Shown here in pieces: positions 33,891-41,000 of a stretch of DNA of 64,000 nt. A model generated the notes under the pieces. It worked only from the letters and a program-made list of their open reading frames with translations, made no database searches and was not told the DNA's origin. The position numbers and the translations under genes are program-made. This DNA is from Frigidibacter sp. RF13 (GTDB lineage: Bacteria > Pseudomonadota > Alphaproteobacteria > Rhodobacterales > Rhodobacteraceae), in contig NZ_JAPNUE010000004.1 in the NCBI RefSeq assembly GCF_026626305.1, positions 1 to 64,000 of the forward strand, read 5' to 3'. The first letter of the stretch is position 1. Every line of letters starts with the position of its first letter.

Positions 33891-35579
33891 ATGACCGACC
33901 AAAACGCTCAGGCGGAGAGTGCTATCCGGCGTGTGCCCGGTGGGGGCGGTTATGCCGCGCCGCTCGTCTGGTCTTTGGGCGCGGCCCTGATCGCGGGTTT
34001 GGTCCTGGTGCCGATCCTGTCGGTGGTCTGGACCGCGCTGCATCCGACCGAGAATATCTGGCCGCATCTGATGGCGACGACCCTGCCGCGCTATGTCCGC
34101 ATGACGGTCATTCTGGCGCTCGGGACCGGGGCGCTTGCCGCAGCCGTGGGCGCAGGAGCGGCCTGGCTGGTCACGATGTACCGGTTCCCGTTGTCGCGGT
34201 TGCTAGAGTGGCTTCTCCTCCTGCCGCTGGCGGTGCCCGCCTATGTCGGCGGCTATGTCGTCGTCGATTTCCTCGAATATTCCGGCCCGGTGCAGACGGG
34301 GCTCAGGCATCTTTTCGGCTGGCAGTCGGCGCGGGACTACTGGTTTCCCGAGGTCCGGTCGCCCGGCATGGCGATCGTGGTGATGGCGGCGGCGCTTTAC
34401 CCTTACGTCTACATGCTCGCACGCGCGGCCTTCCGCGAACAGCCGGGCGGCAGCTATGAGGTGGCGCGCGCGCTGGGGGCAGGGCCCCTGTCGCTGGCGC
34501 TGCGCGTCGGGCTGCCGCTGGCGCGCCCTGCCATCGCCGCCGGGACCGCCATCGTGATGATGGAGACGGTGAACGAATATGGGGTGATGAGCTTCTTTTC
34601 CGTGCAGACGCTGACCACGGGGATCTTCTCGACCTGGCTTGAGGCCGGTAATGTCGGCGGTGCGGCGCAGATCGCCTGCCTGATCCTCGCGGTGATCCTG
34701 ACCCTGATGGCGCTGGAGCGGATGGGCCGAGCAAGGTTGCGCTTTCACGCCACGGCGCGGCAGCGCCGGCCGGTGACGCCGCAGGCGCTGGAGGGGCTGG
34801 CGGCCTGGGGCGCGACGGGGCTTTGCCTTGTGCCCTTCGCGGTCGGTTTTGCGCTGCCGGTTGGGGTGATGCTGTCGCATGCGATTGCAAGCCCGGCTTC
34901 ATGGGCCGACAAGGGGCTGGCGCGGGCGTTTGGCAACACGCTGATGGTGGGGGGGCTCGCGGCGTTTCTGACGGTCGCAGCGGCGCTTTTCATGGTTTAC
35001 GGCGTGCGCCTCGCGCGGGGGCGCGGCCCGCGTTATCTGCTGCCCTTGACCACGATCGGCTATGCGGCGCCCGGCGCGGTCCTGGCGGTCGGCATCCTGC
35101 TGCCTCTTGCGGCGCTTGATCATCGGATCGCAGATCTGGTGCTGGCACTCACCGGCCGTGATCCCGGGCTATTGCTCACCGGCTCTGCCGCTGCGGTGAT
35201 CTTCGCCTATTCGGTGCGTTTCTTCGCCATCGCGCAGGGCGCGGTCGATGCGGCCTTCGGCCGGGTGTCGCCATCGCTGCCGATGGCGGCGCGGTCGCTG
35301 GGGCGGAGCGAAGGCGGCACCTTGCGCGATGTCTATCTGCCGCTGATGAAGGGGTCAGTCGGGACCGCGCTGCTTCTGGTCTTCGTCGATTGCGTGAAGG
35401 AACTTCCGGCGACGCTGCTTCTGAGGCCCTTCAACTTCAACACGCTTGCGACGCGCACGCATGAGAAAGCGAGCCTTGAGAACATATCTGGGGCAGCGCC
35501 CGCAGCGCTTCTGATCATCTCGGTCGGCCTTTGCGCGGTCGCGCTGCTGGCCCGCGCGAATATCGCCGGGCGCCGCTGA
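33891..35579 (+). CDS. ABC transporter permease, duplicated FbpB/SfuB iron type
   Basis: A 562-residue inner-membrane protein with about 12 helices and two binding-protein-dependent permease domains. Each has an EAA-type loop: EVARALGAGPLSLALRVGLP near 188-207 and AARSLGRSEGGTLRDVYLP near 465-483. This two-in-one layout is typical of ferric iron permeases (FbpB/SfuB). No ATPase or substrate-binding protein is encoded next to it; the partners must lie elsewhere. It follows narR in the same direction after 60 nt. Iron as substrate is inferred from family resemblance. Confidence 0.82.
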   Translation: MTDQNAQAESAIRRVPGGGGYAAPLVWSLGAALIAGLVLVPILSVVWTALHPTENIWPHLMATTLPRYVRMTVILALGTGALAAAVGAGAAWLVTMYRFPLSRLLEWLLLLPLAVPAYVGGYVVVDFLEYSGPVQTGLRHLFGWQSARDYWFPEVRSPGMAIVVMAAALYPYVYMLARAAFREQPGGSYEVARALGAGPLSLALRVGLPLARPAIAAGTAIVMMETVNEYGVMSFFSVQTLTTGIFSTWLEAGNVGGAAQIACLILAVILTLMALERMGRARLRFHATARQRRPVTPQALEGLAAWGATGLCLVPFAVGFALPVGVMLSHAIASPASWADKGLARAFGNTLMVGGLAAFLTVAAALFMVYGVRLARGRGPRYLLPLTTIGYAAPGAVLAVGILLPLAALDHRIADLVLALTGRDPGLLLTGSAAAVIFAYSVRFFAIAQGAVDAAFGRVSPSLPMAARSLGRSEGGTLRDVYLPLMKGSVGTALLLVFVDCVKELPATLLLRPFNFNTLATRTHEKASLENISGAAPAALLIISVGLCAVALLARANIAGRR

Positions 35580-35634
35580 GCTGGCAGGCCGCCGAATGTC
35601 GCGCCGCACCGCTTGTCACCAGTTGCGAAAGCGT

Positions 35635-35662
35635 TTGCCTCAGGTCTAGACTGTGCTATAGG
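35635..35662 (+). promoter_or_regulatory. Candidate acpP promoter
   Basis: TTGCCT (35635-35640) and TATAGG (35657-35662) are 16 nt apart, with a TGTGC stretch just before the -10. This would give an acpP leader of about 120 nt. Each hexamer matches 4 of 6 consensus bases. Confidence 0.4.
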
Positions 35663-35788
35663 CGGCGCGAACTTGCCGGGGGTGGGCCATTGGCGCGCCG
35701 TCCGGCGGCTTTGTGAAAGCGAGGCCGGGCCGTTCGGCAAGAGCAAGAAACCAACGGGGCCTCGATCCCCGACAGAAGAGGAAAGAAC

Positions 35789-36022
35789 ATGAGCGACATC
35801 GCTGATCGCGTGAAGAAGATTGTGGTCGAGCACCTCGGCGTCGAAGCGGACAAGGTGACTGAAGGCGCCTCGTTCATCGACGATCTCGGCGCTGACAGCC
35901 TCGACACCGTGGAACTCGTGATGGCCTTCGAGGAAGAGTTCGGGATCGAGATTCCGGATGATGCCGCCGAAACCATCCAGACCTTCGGCGACGCGGTGAA
36001 GTTCATCTCGGCCGCCGCCTGA
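35789..36022 (+). CDS. acpP: Acyl carrier protein
   Basis: A 77-residue acidic four-helix protein that carries growing acyl chains on phosphopantetheine. The attachment site is Ser37 in [12 protein letters not shown]. The start has an AGAGGAAAG ribosome site and a long leader, in keeping with high expression. It is the expected partner of FabD, FabG and FabF. A strong terminator follows. Secure. Confidence 0.98.
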   Translation: MSDIADRVKKIVVEHLGVEADKVTEGASFIDDLGADSLDTVELVMAFEEEFGIEIPDDAAETIQTFGDAVKFISAAA

Positions 36023-36044
36023 TCGGTGGACGAACGCTGAGTGA

Positions 36045-36076
36045 AACGGCACCCTTCGCGGGTGCCGTTTTCGTTT
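36045..36076 (+). terminator. Rho-independent terminator of acpP
   Basis: AACGGCACCC (36045-36054) and GGGTGCCGTT (36060-36069) form a 10-bp stem with a TTCGC loop, followed by TTCGTTT. It ends the acpP message before the next gene. Confidence 0.8.
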
Positions 36077-36101
36077 GTGCTATTGCGAAAGGATCGGTCC
36101 T

Positions 36102-36644
36102 TTGCTGTCCATACCGGTTGTCGAAACGGAACGCTTGATCCTGCGAGGGTTCCGGCGCGAGGATTTCGAGGTCTTCGCCGCGATCTGGCAGGAGCCGGAG
36201 GTGATGCGTTTCATCGGCAAGAAACCCCGGTCGGTGTCGGAAAGCTGGGGCGTCTTTCTGAAGATGGCCGGGAACTGGGTGCATGAGGGGTTCGGTCAGT
36301 GGGCGATCGAGCGCAAGGCGGATGGCGCGCTGATCGGCCAGACCGGGTTCTTCACGGCGATGCGCGGCCTGGGAGATGATTTCGACCGGAGCCCGGAGGC
36401 GGGCTGGGTGATGACGACATCCTCGCACGGGCAGGGCTACGGCCCGGAGGCGGTCGCGGCGGCGCACAGCTGGTTCGACCGCCAACCTTTCGCGGGCCGG
36501 ACCTGCGCGATGATCGAGGTGGGGCATGGGGCCTCTTTCCGGATCGCAGAGCGCATGGGCTACCGGCCGTTTCGCGAGACAGAGGACTTGGGCGATCGCG
36601 TTGTGCTCCTCGAGCGCGAGCCCGCGGGCCGGAAGGCAGCGTGA
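36102..36644 (+). CDS. GNAT-family (RimJ/RimL-like) N-acetyltransferase
   Basis: About 180 residues of a RimJ/RimL-type acetyltransferase. ETERLILRGFRREDFEVF is the usual opening, GQWAIERKADGALIGQTGF the central strands, and SSHGQGYGPEAVAAA the acetyl-CoA loop (QGYGxE). The start is unclear: a TTG at 36102 with an AAAGGA site is preferred because an alternative TTG at 36075 would fall in the acpP terminator. The stop overlaps the start of the next gene (TGATG). Substrate unknown. Confidence 0.78.
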   Translation: MLSIPVVETERLILRGFRREDFEVFAAIWQEPEVMRFIGKKPRSVSESWGVFLKMAGNWVHEGFGQWAIERKADGALIGQTGFFTAMRGLGDDFDRSPEAGWVMTTSSHGQGYGPEAVAAAHSWFDRQPFAGRTCAMIEVGHGASFRIAERMGYRPFRETEDLGDRVVLLEREPAGRKAA

Positions 36645-37030
36645 TGGCGCGTCAGGTTCTGGTGCTTGTCCTTGCCGCGATCCTGACCGCCGGGGCCGGG
36701 ATACTGGGCGTGACGGAGGCGCTGGGCGCGCATCCGTTCTGGTCGGTGAAGGTCACGCTGATGGGCGCGGTTCTTGGGGCTGCAATCGGCGTTGGGATGG
36801 CAGGGCTCGGGATGCGGCTGGGGACGACTGTCTGGTTGTCGGCGGTGATCTTGCTGGCGGCAGCGGCGGCTGCGCACTGGGGAAAGACGCGTTTCGCGGC
36901 GAGTTATGCCGAGGATATGGTCGCCGGCAGGCTTTGGTATTTCGGCTGGATCGCGACGTTGGCCGCGGTCTGTGTGCTGGCGCAAGTGCTTCTGGGCTTG
37001 GCCATCGGTCGCCGCAACAAGGCCCTTTGA
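36644..37030 (+). CDS. Small four-helix membrane protein, unknown function
   Basis: A 128-residue protein made almost wholly of four hydrophobic segments, at about 5-24, 34-57, 64-80 and 98-119, with Ala/Gly/Leu-rich faces and a short loop (KTRFAASYAEDMVAGR) before the last helix. I do not recognise the family. It is translationally coupled to the GNAT gene by a TGATG overlap, so the two are probably made together. A GTG 3 nt earlier is an alternative start. Confidence 0.65.
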   Translation: MARQVLVLVLAAILTAGAGILGVTEALGAHPFWSVKVTLMGAVLGAAIGVGMAGLGMRLGTTVWLSAVILLAAAAAAHWGKTRFAASYAEDMVAGRLWYFGWIATLAAVCVLAQVLLGLAIGRRNKAL

Positions 37031-37125
37031 AACTTCGTCCTTCGGTATAGACTGAGGCCTGCGCGGGCAGAGTCTGCCTTCGCGGTGTTGGGCCGCGATC
37101 GGACATTTGCCAAGGAGGGAAGGCG

Positions 37126-37872
37126 ATGATTCTCTATCCCACGATCGAACTCAAGGACGGACGCTGTGTGAGCCTGCCGAAGGGGCGGATCGAGGAGCCG
37201 CTGATCTGGCATGTCGATCCGGTCGAAAAGGCCAAGGAATTCGCCCATGCCGGGGCCGAATGGATCCATGTCACCGATTTCGATGCAGTGGGCGGTGGCT
37301 CTCGCAACCGCGATCTGGTGAAGCGGATCATCCATGAGGCGGGCCTGCCGGTGCAGTTGGGCGGCGGTTTCCGCTCGCGCGACCGGATCGAGGAATGGAT
37401 CGACCTCGGGGCCGGGCGGATCGTGGTCGGCACGCTTGCGGCGCAGAACCCGCATCTGGTGCGGGAACTGGCGGAGCGTCATGCCGACCAGATCGTGCTG
37501 GCGGTCGATGTCTGGCGCGATCATGTGATGATCGAAGGCTGGAAGAGCCAGAGCGCCTACAGCCCCGAGGGCTATATCGAGAGCTTCCGAGACACGCCCT
37601 TTGCGGCGATCATCGCAACTGATATCGGTGCCGACCTGCGCGAGACGTCTGACGCGACCTACGGGGTCATTTCGGCAATCGCCGACGTGGCGAAAGTGCC
37701 GGTGATTGCGAGCGGCGTTGTCCGCACGCTCGATGACATCGCGCGGCTGAGGCTGTTGGACAAGGTCGCGGGCGCCATCGTCGGGCGCGCTCTGTTCAAC
37801 CGCACCGTCGATCTGGCCGAGGCGCTGAGGGAAGCGCGGCCGGGGCGGGAGCACGTGGCGGCCTTCATCTGA
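37126..37872 (+). CDS. HisA-like TIM-barrel protein with altered catalytic residue
   Basis: A 248-residue (beta/alpha)8 protein clearly related to HisA, the ProFAR isomerase of histidine synthesis. The barrel phosphate-binding parts (LGGGFRSRDRIEEW, VIASGVVRTLDDI) are kept. At residue 8, where HisA has catalytic Asp (AIDL), this protein has Glu (TIEL). The second catalytic Asp is present in LAVDVWRDHV near 129, but the RDGTLxGxN segment after TDI is replaced by GADLRETSDATYG. It is therefore probably a paralogue with another sugar-phosphate-type substrate, not the histidine enzyme. It stands alone in a fatty acid neighbourhood, with no his genes near. Confidence 0.8.
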   Translation: MILYPTIELKDGRCVSLPKGRIEEPLIWHVDPVEKAKEFAHAGAEWIHVTDFDAVGGGSRNRDLVKRIIHEAGLPVQLGGGFRSRDRIEEWIDLGAGRIVVGTLAAQNPHLVRELAERHADQIVLAVDVWRDHVMIEGWKSQSAYSPEGYIESFRDTPFAAIIATDIGADLRETSDATYGVISAIADVAKVPVIASGVVRTLDDIARLRLLDKVAGAIVGRALFNRTVDLAEALREARPGREHVAAFI

Positions 37873-37980
37873 CAGGGTCCGTGGGTGGAAGCGTGGAGCC
37901 GCCTGTGGACCGGCGGTTCGGTTGCGTGGGCTTTGGCGGGCTGCTATCAGACGGCAAACAACAGGGCATGAGGAGGCGCC

Positions 37981-39243
37981 ATGCGTCGGGTGGTTGTCAC
38001 GGGTCTTGGAATGGTCACGCCGCTTGCCTGCGGTGTGGAGGAGACCTGGAAGCGGCTGATCGCGGGCCAGTCGGGTGCGGGGCTGATCACGCGATTCGAT
38101 ACGTCGAACGTGGTGACGGCTTATGCCTGCGAAATCCCTTTCGGCGACGGGTCGCACGGGACGTTCAATCCCGATCAGTTCATGGAACCGAAGGACCGCC
38201 GCAAGGTCGACGACTTCATCCTCTACGGTATGGCCGCCGCCCAGCAGGCGGTCGAGGATGCGGGCTGGATGCCAGAGGATGAGGAAAGTCGTCTGCGCAC
38301 CGGCGTGATGATCGGATCGGGGATCGGCGGCTTGAGTTCGATTGCCGAGACAGCGGTCCTGATCAAGGAAAAGGGGCCGAAGAGGGTGTCGCCCTTCTTC
38401 ATCCCGGGCGCGCTGATCAACCTCATCTCGGGGCAGGTTTCGATCCGCTACGGGTTCAAGGGGCCGAACCATGCGGTTGTCACCGCCTGTTCGACCGGGG
38501 CGCATGCCATCGGCGATGCGGCGCGGCTGATCCAGTGGGGGGATGCCGACGTGATGGTCGCGGGTGGCGCTGAAAGCCCGATCAGCGAGATCGGCATCGC
38601 AGGGTTCAACGCCTGCAAGGCACTGTCGACCAAGCGCGCCGACGATCCGACCAAAGCCTCGCGCCCCTATGATGCGGATCGCGACGGGTTCGTGATGGGC
38701 GAGGGCGCGGGCTGCGTCGTGCTGGAAGAATATGAGCATGCCAAGGCGCGCGGCGCGAAGATCTATGCCGAGGTGCTGGGCTATGGGCTGTCGGGCGATG
38801 CCTATCACATCACCGCGCCGTCCGAGGATGGCGATGGCGGTTTCCGCTCGATGTCGGCGGCCCTGAAGCGCGCCGGGATCACGCCTGACCGGATCGACTA
38901 TATCAACGCGCATGGCACATCGACGATGGCCGACACGATCGAGCTGGGCGCGGTCGAGCGGCTATTGGGCAATGCGGCGGCCAAGGCGACCATGTCGTCG
39001 ACGAAATCGGCCATCGGACACCTTCTGGGGGCTGCGGGCGCGGTCGAGGCGATCTTCTGCGTGCTGGCGCTGCGCGATCAGATCGCGCCGCCGACCATCA
39101 ACCTCGACAATCCGGCGGTGGAGCCGAAGCTTGACCTCGCGCCGAAAAAGGCGGTCAAGCGGGTGATCGATGTGGCCCTGTCGAACTCGTTCGGCTTTGG
39201 CGGCACCAATGCCTCGCTGGTCTTGGGCCGGGTCGGCGCCTGA
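37981..39243 (+). CDS. fabF: Beta-ketoacyl-ACP synthase II
   Basis: FabF condenses malonyl-ACP with acyl-ACP to lengthen fatty acids. The 420-residue thiolase-fold enzyme has the nucleophile Cys170 in VTACSTGAHA and the two active-site histidines in NAHGTST and IGHLLGAAG, with the closing NSFGFGGTNASL. The start has a GAGGCG-type site. Its stop abuts the mltG start. Secure. Confidence 0.97.
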   Translation: MRRVVVTGLGMVTPLACGVEETWKRLIAGQSGAGLITRFDTSNVVTAYACEIPFGDGSHGTFNPDQFMEPKDRRKVDDFILYGMAAAQQAVEDAGWMPEDEESRLRTGVMIGSGIGGLSSIAETAVLIKEKGPKRVSPFFIPGALINLISGQVSIRYGFKGPNHAVVTACSTGAHAIGDAARLIQWGDADVMVAGGAESPISEIGIAGFNACKALSTKRADDPTKASRPYDADRDGFVMGEGAGCVVLEEYEHAKARGAKIYAEVLGYGLSGDAYHITAPSEDGDGGFRSMSAALKRAGITPDRIDYINAHGTSTMADTIELGAVERLLGNAAAKATMSSTKSAIGHLLGAAGAVEAIFCVLALRDQIAPPTINLDNPAVEPKLDLAPKKAVKRVIDVALSNSFGFGGTNASLVLGRVGA

Positions 39244-40400
39244 TGTGGAAGCATGTCGCTGCGAATGCGCTGACACTTTTGGTCGTGGCGTTGGTCGCGC
39301 TGGCGGCGCTGCTGGGGTGGTCTCGCAACCAATATCTCGGGCCGGGGCCGCTGGCGCAGGCAATCTGCCTGAAGGTTGAACGCGGGGCGAGCTTCCGCTC
39401 GGTTGCGCAGACGCTGGCAGATCGGGGCGCAGTGGCGCATCCCTATATCTTCAAGGTGGGCGCGGATTATTCCGGCCGGACTGGCGCGCTGAAGGCGGGA
39501 TCCTATCTGATCAAGGCCGGTGCGCCGATGGCGGGGATCGTCGAGACGATCACCGGGACCGGCCAGTCGACCTGCGGGACGGAGATCAACTACCGGATCG
39601 GGGTCAACGGCGCCGATGTGCGGGTGAGCGAGCTGGACCCCGAAAGCCAGAAGCTGGTCGAGGTGTTGAAATTCGATCCAGTGGCGGACGGCGTGCCGGC
39701 CGACTATGCCCGGTTCGCTGAGGATCCCGATGTGCGGCTGAAGATCACCGTCGCGGAAGGGGTCACGAGCTGGCAGGTGGTCGATACGCTGTCGCGCGCG
39801 GATTTCCTTACCGGCGAGGTGAAGGAGATCCCTGCGGAGGGCATGCTCTCGCCGCAGCAGTATGAGGTGACGAAGGGAGACGACCGCGCGGCGCTGTTGG
39901 CAGAGATGCAGGCCGACCAGGCGACGGCGCTGGCGGAGCTTTGGGAGGGCCGCGCCGAGGGGCTGCCCTACAAGACGCCGGAAGAGGCGCTGACCATGGC
40001 CTCGATTGTCGAGAAGGAAACCGGCGTGGCGGCAGAGCGGCCATTGGTGGCGAGCGTGTTCCTGAACCGCCTGCGGGACGGGATGAAGCTTCAGACCGAT
40101 CCGACGGTGATCTACGGTCTGACGAAGGGGCAGGGCGTGCTGGGGCGCGGGTTGAGGCAGAGCGAGCTCAGGTCGAACACGCCCTACAATACCTACGTCA
40201 TCGACGGGCTGCCGCCCGGGCCGATCGCCAACCCGGGGCGCGCGGCGATCGAGGCGGCGCTGCATCCGGAAGAGAGCAAGTTCCTGTTCTTTGTGGCCGA
40301 TGGCACCGGGGGCCATGTGTTTGCCGAAACGCTTGCCGAGCATAACAAGAACGTCGCCAAATGGCGCGAGATCGAGGCGCAGCAGGGGCAGGGGAACTGA
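39243..40400 (+). CDS. mltG: Endolytic murein transglycosylase MltG
   Basis: MltG is an inner-membrane lytic transglycosylase that cuts nascent peptidoglycan glycan strands. The 385-residue protein has one N-terminal membrane helix (about 5-25), a LysM-like region and the YceG domain with MASIVEKETG at 252-261, where the catalytic Glu lies at 257 or 259, then LQTDPTVIYG. It overlaps the last base of fabF, the usual alphaproteobacterial pairing. It lies directly upstream of the GTA cluster. Confidence 0.95.
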   Translation: MWKHVAANALTLLVVALVALAALLGWSRNQYLGPGPLAQAICLKVERGASFRSVAQTLADRGAVAHPYIFKVGADYSGRTGALKAGSYLIKAGAPMAGIVETITGTGQSTCGTEINYRIGVNGADVRVSELDPESQKLVEVLKFDPVADGVPADYARFAEDPDVRLKITVAEGVTSWQVVDTLSRADFLTGEVKEIPAEGMLSPQQYEVTKGDDRAALLAEMQADQATALAELWEGRAEGLPYKTPEEALTMASIVEKETGVAAERPLVASVFLNRLRDGMKLQTDPTVIYGLTKGQGVLGRGLRQSELRSNTPYNTYVIDGLPPGPIANPGRAAIEAALHPEESKFLFFVADGTGGHVFAETLAEHNKNVAKWREIEAQQGQGN

Positions 40401-40409
40401 GATATCGGG

Positions 40410-40437
40410 GCGCCCGCCTCCTCGGGCGCTTCGCTTC
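40410..40437 (+). terminator. Hairpin after mltG
   Basis: GCGCCCG (40410-40416) and CGGGCGC (40423-40429) form a stem followed by TTCGCTTC. It probably separates mltG from the GTA operon. Confidence 0.5.
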
Positions 40438-40484
40438 TCGTCGGGCGGAACGAAGAGCGCACGAAGCGCGACGATGAGGGCGCC

Positions 40485-40499
40485 TTAACAAATCGTTAC
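40485..40499. promoter_or_regulatory. Candidate CtrA box upstream of GTA cluster
   Basis: TTAA-CAAATCG-TTAC matches the alphaproteobacterial CtrA consensus TTAA-N7-TTAA with one mismatch. It lies 43 nt before the -35 hexamer. GTA expression in Rhodobacter capsulatus needs CtrA, in part through GafA. Confidence 0.4.
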
Positions 40500-40541
40500 G
40501 GCGTCGTTCGCATAACATTTTGATATCATTCGATTTTCATC

Positions 40542-40570
40542 TTGACTTGGCGCCCGGTCCAAGTTATACC
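40542..40570 (+). promoter_or_regulatory. Candidate GTA operon promoter
   Basis: TTGACT (40542-40547) and TATACC (40565-40570) with a 17-nt spacer form the best sigma-70-like promoter in the mltG-GTA gap. Transcription would begin near 40577, next to an ATG at 40578. Confidence 0.55.
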
Positions 40571-40577
40571 TTCGGGC

Positions 40578-40661
40578 ATGCTAGAAGAAATGGGCGAGCG
40601 GCGCGGGGGTGACCCCAGACGCCGCTCTTTCGTTTCGCTCGTGCGGACAGGCACTAGCTAG
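40578..40661 (+). CDS. Possible leaderless 27-codon leader peptide of the GTA operon
   Basis: An ATG at 40578 opens a 27-codon frame (begins MLEEMGERRGG, ends TAG at 40659-40661) that would start within a base or two of the predicted transcript 5' end, so it could be translated as a leaderless message. The hairpin at 40596-40627 lies inside it. No ribosome site is visible. I cannot tell whether the peptide is made; it may be a regulatory leader or chance. Confidence 0.25.
   Translation: MLEEMGERRGGDPRRRSFVSLVRTGTS
40596..40630 (+). promoter_or_regulatory. Attenuator-like hairpin in GTA leader
   Basis: GAGCGGCG (40596-40603) and CGCCGCTC (40620-40627) form a perfect 8-bp stem, with an inner GGGG/CCCC pairing possible in the loop. 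TTTCGTTTCG follows, a weak T-tract. It stands between the candidate promoter and the first GTA gene. Confidence 0.45.
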
Positions 40662-40673
40662 GCGCGGGGCTGA

Positions 40674-41000
40674 ATGACAGTGAGATTTACCGCCGGGGAC
40701 CCGGAGCCGGAGCCGCAAGGCCCCGCTCAGGCCACGCAGGCGCTTTATGACATGGTCGTCGCGGATGTTCACGCCGCGATCCTGAAGATCCAGGCCGGCG
40801 AGATCGAGGCCAAATCGGCCACGCAGGCGGTACGGGAGATGCGCCAACTGCTTCTCCTGGTGTTAGAGGAAAGGTCAAAGGTTGCCAAACTCAGCAAGCA
40901 GCACGAAGGAATCGCCTACGATTACGCCCTCGACCTCGACGCGGCCCGAGCTGAGATCGGCAGCCGCCTGGCTCGCCTCCGCGACGCCGGAGACGGTTGA
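40674..41000 (+). CDS. GTA small terminase subunit (g1)
   Basis: A 108-residue, largely helical protein corresponding in length, position and sequence style to RcGTA g1. The long helical region from about 22 to 85 (YDMVVADVHAAILKIQAG, then EMRQLLLLVLEE) suggests a coiled oligomer. In RcGTA the small terminase guides headful packaging but has lost normal sequence-specific DNA recognition, which fits random packaging. First structural gene of the cluster, about 100 nt after the predicted promoter. The next gene starts inside it. Confidence 0.82.
   Translation: MTVRFTAGDPEPEPQGPAQATQALYDMVVADVHAAILKIQAGEIEAKSATQAVREMRQLLLLVLEERSKVAKLSKQHEGIAYDYALDLDAARAEIGSRLARLRDAGDG

Noticed and set aside
37027-37051. 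A promoter for the HisA-like gene (TTGAAA...TATAGA)
   Set aside because: The hexamers are only 13 nt apart, too close for sigma-70.
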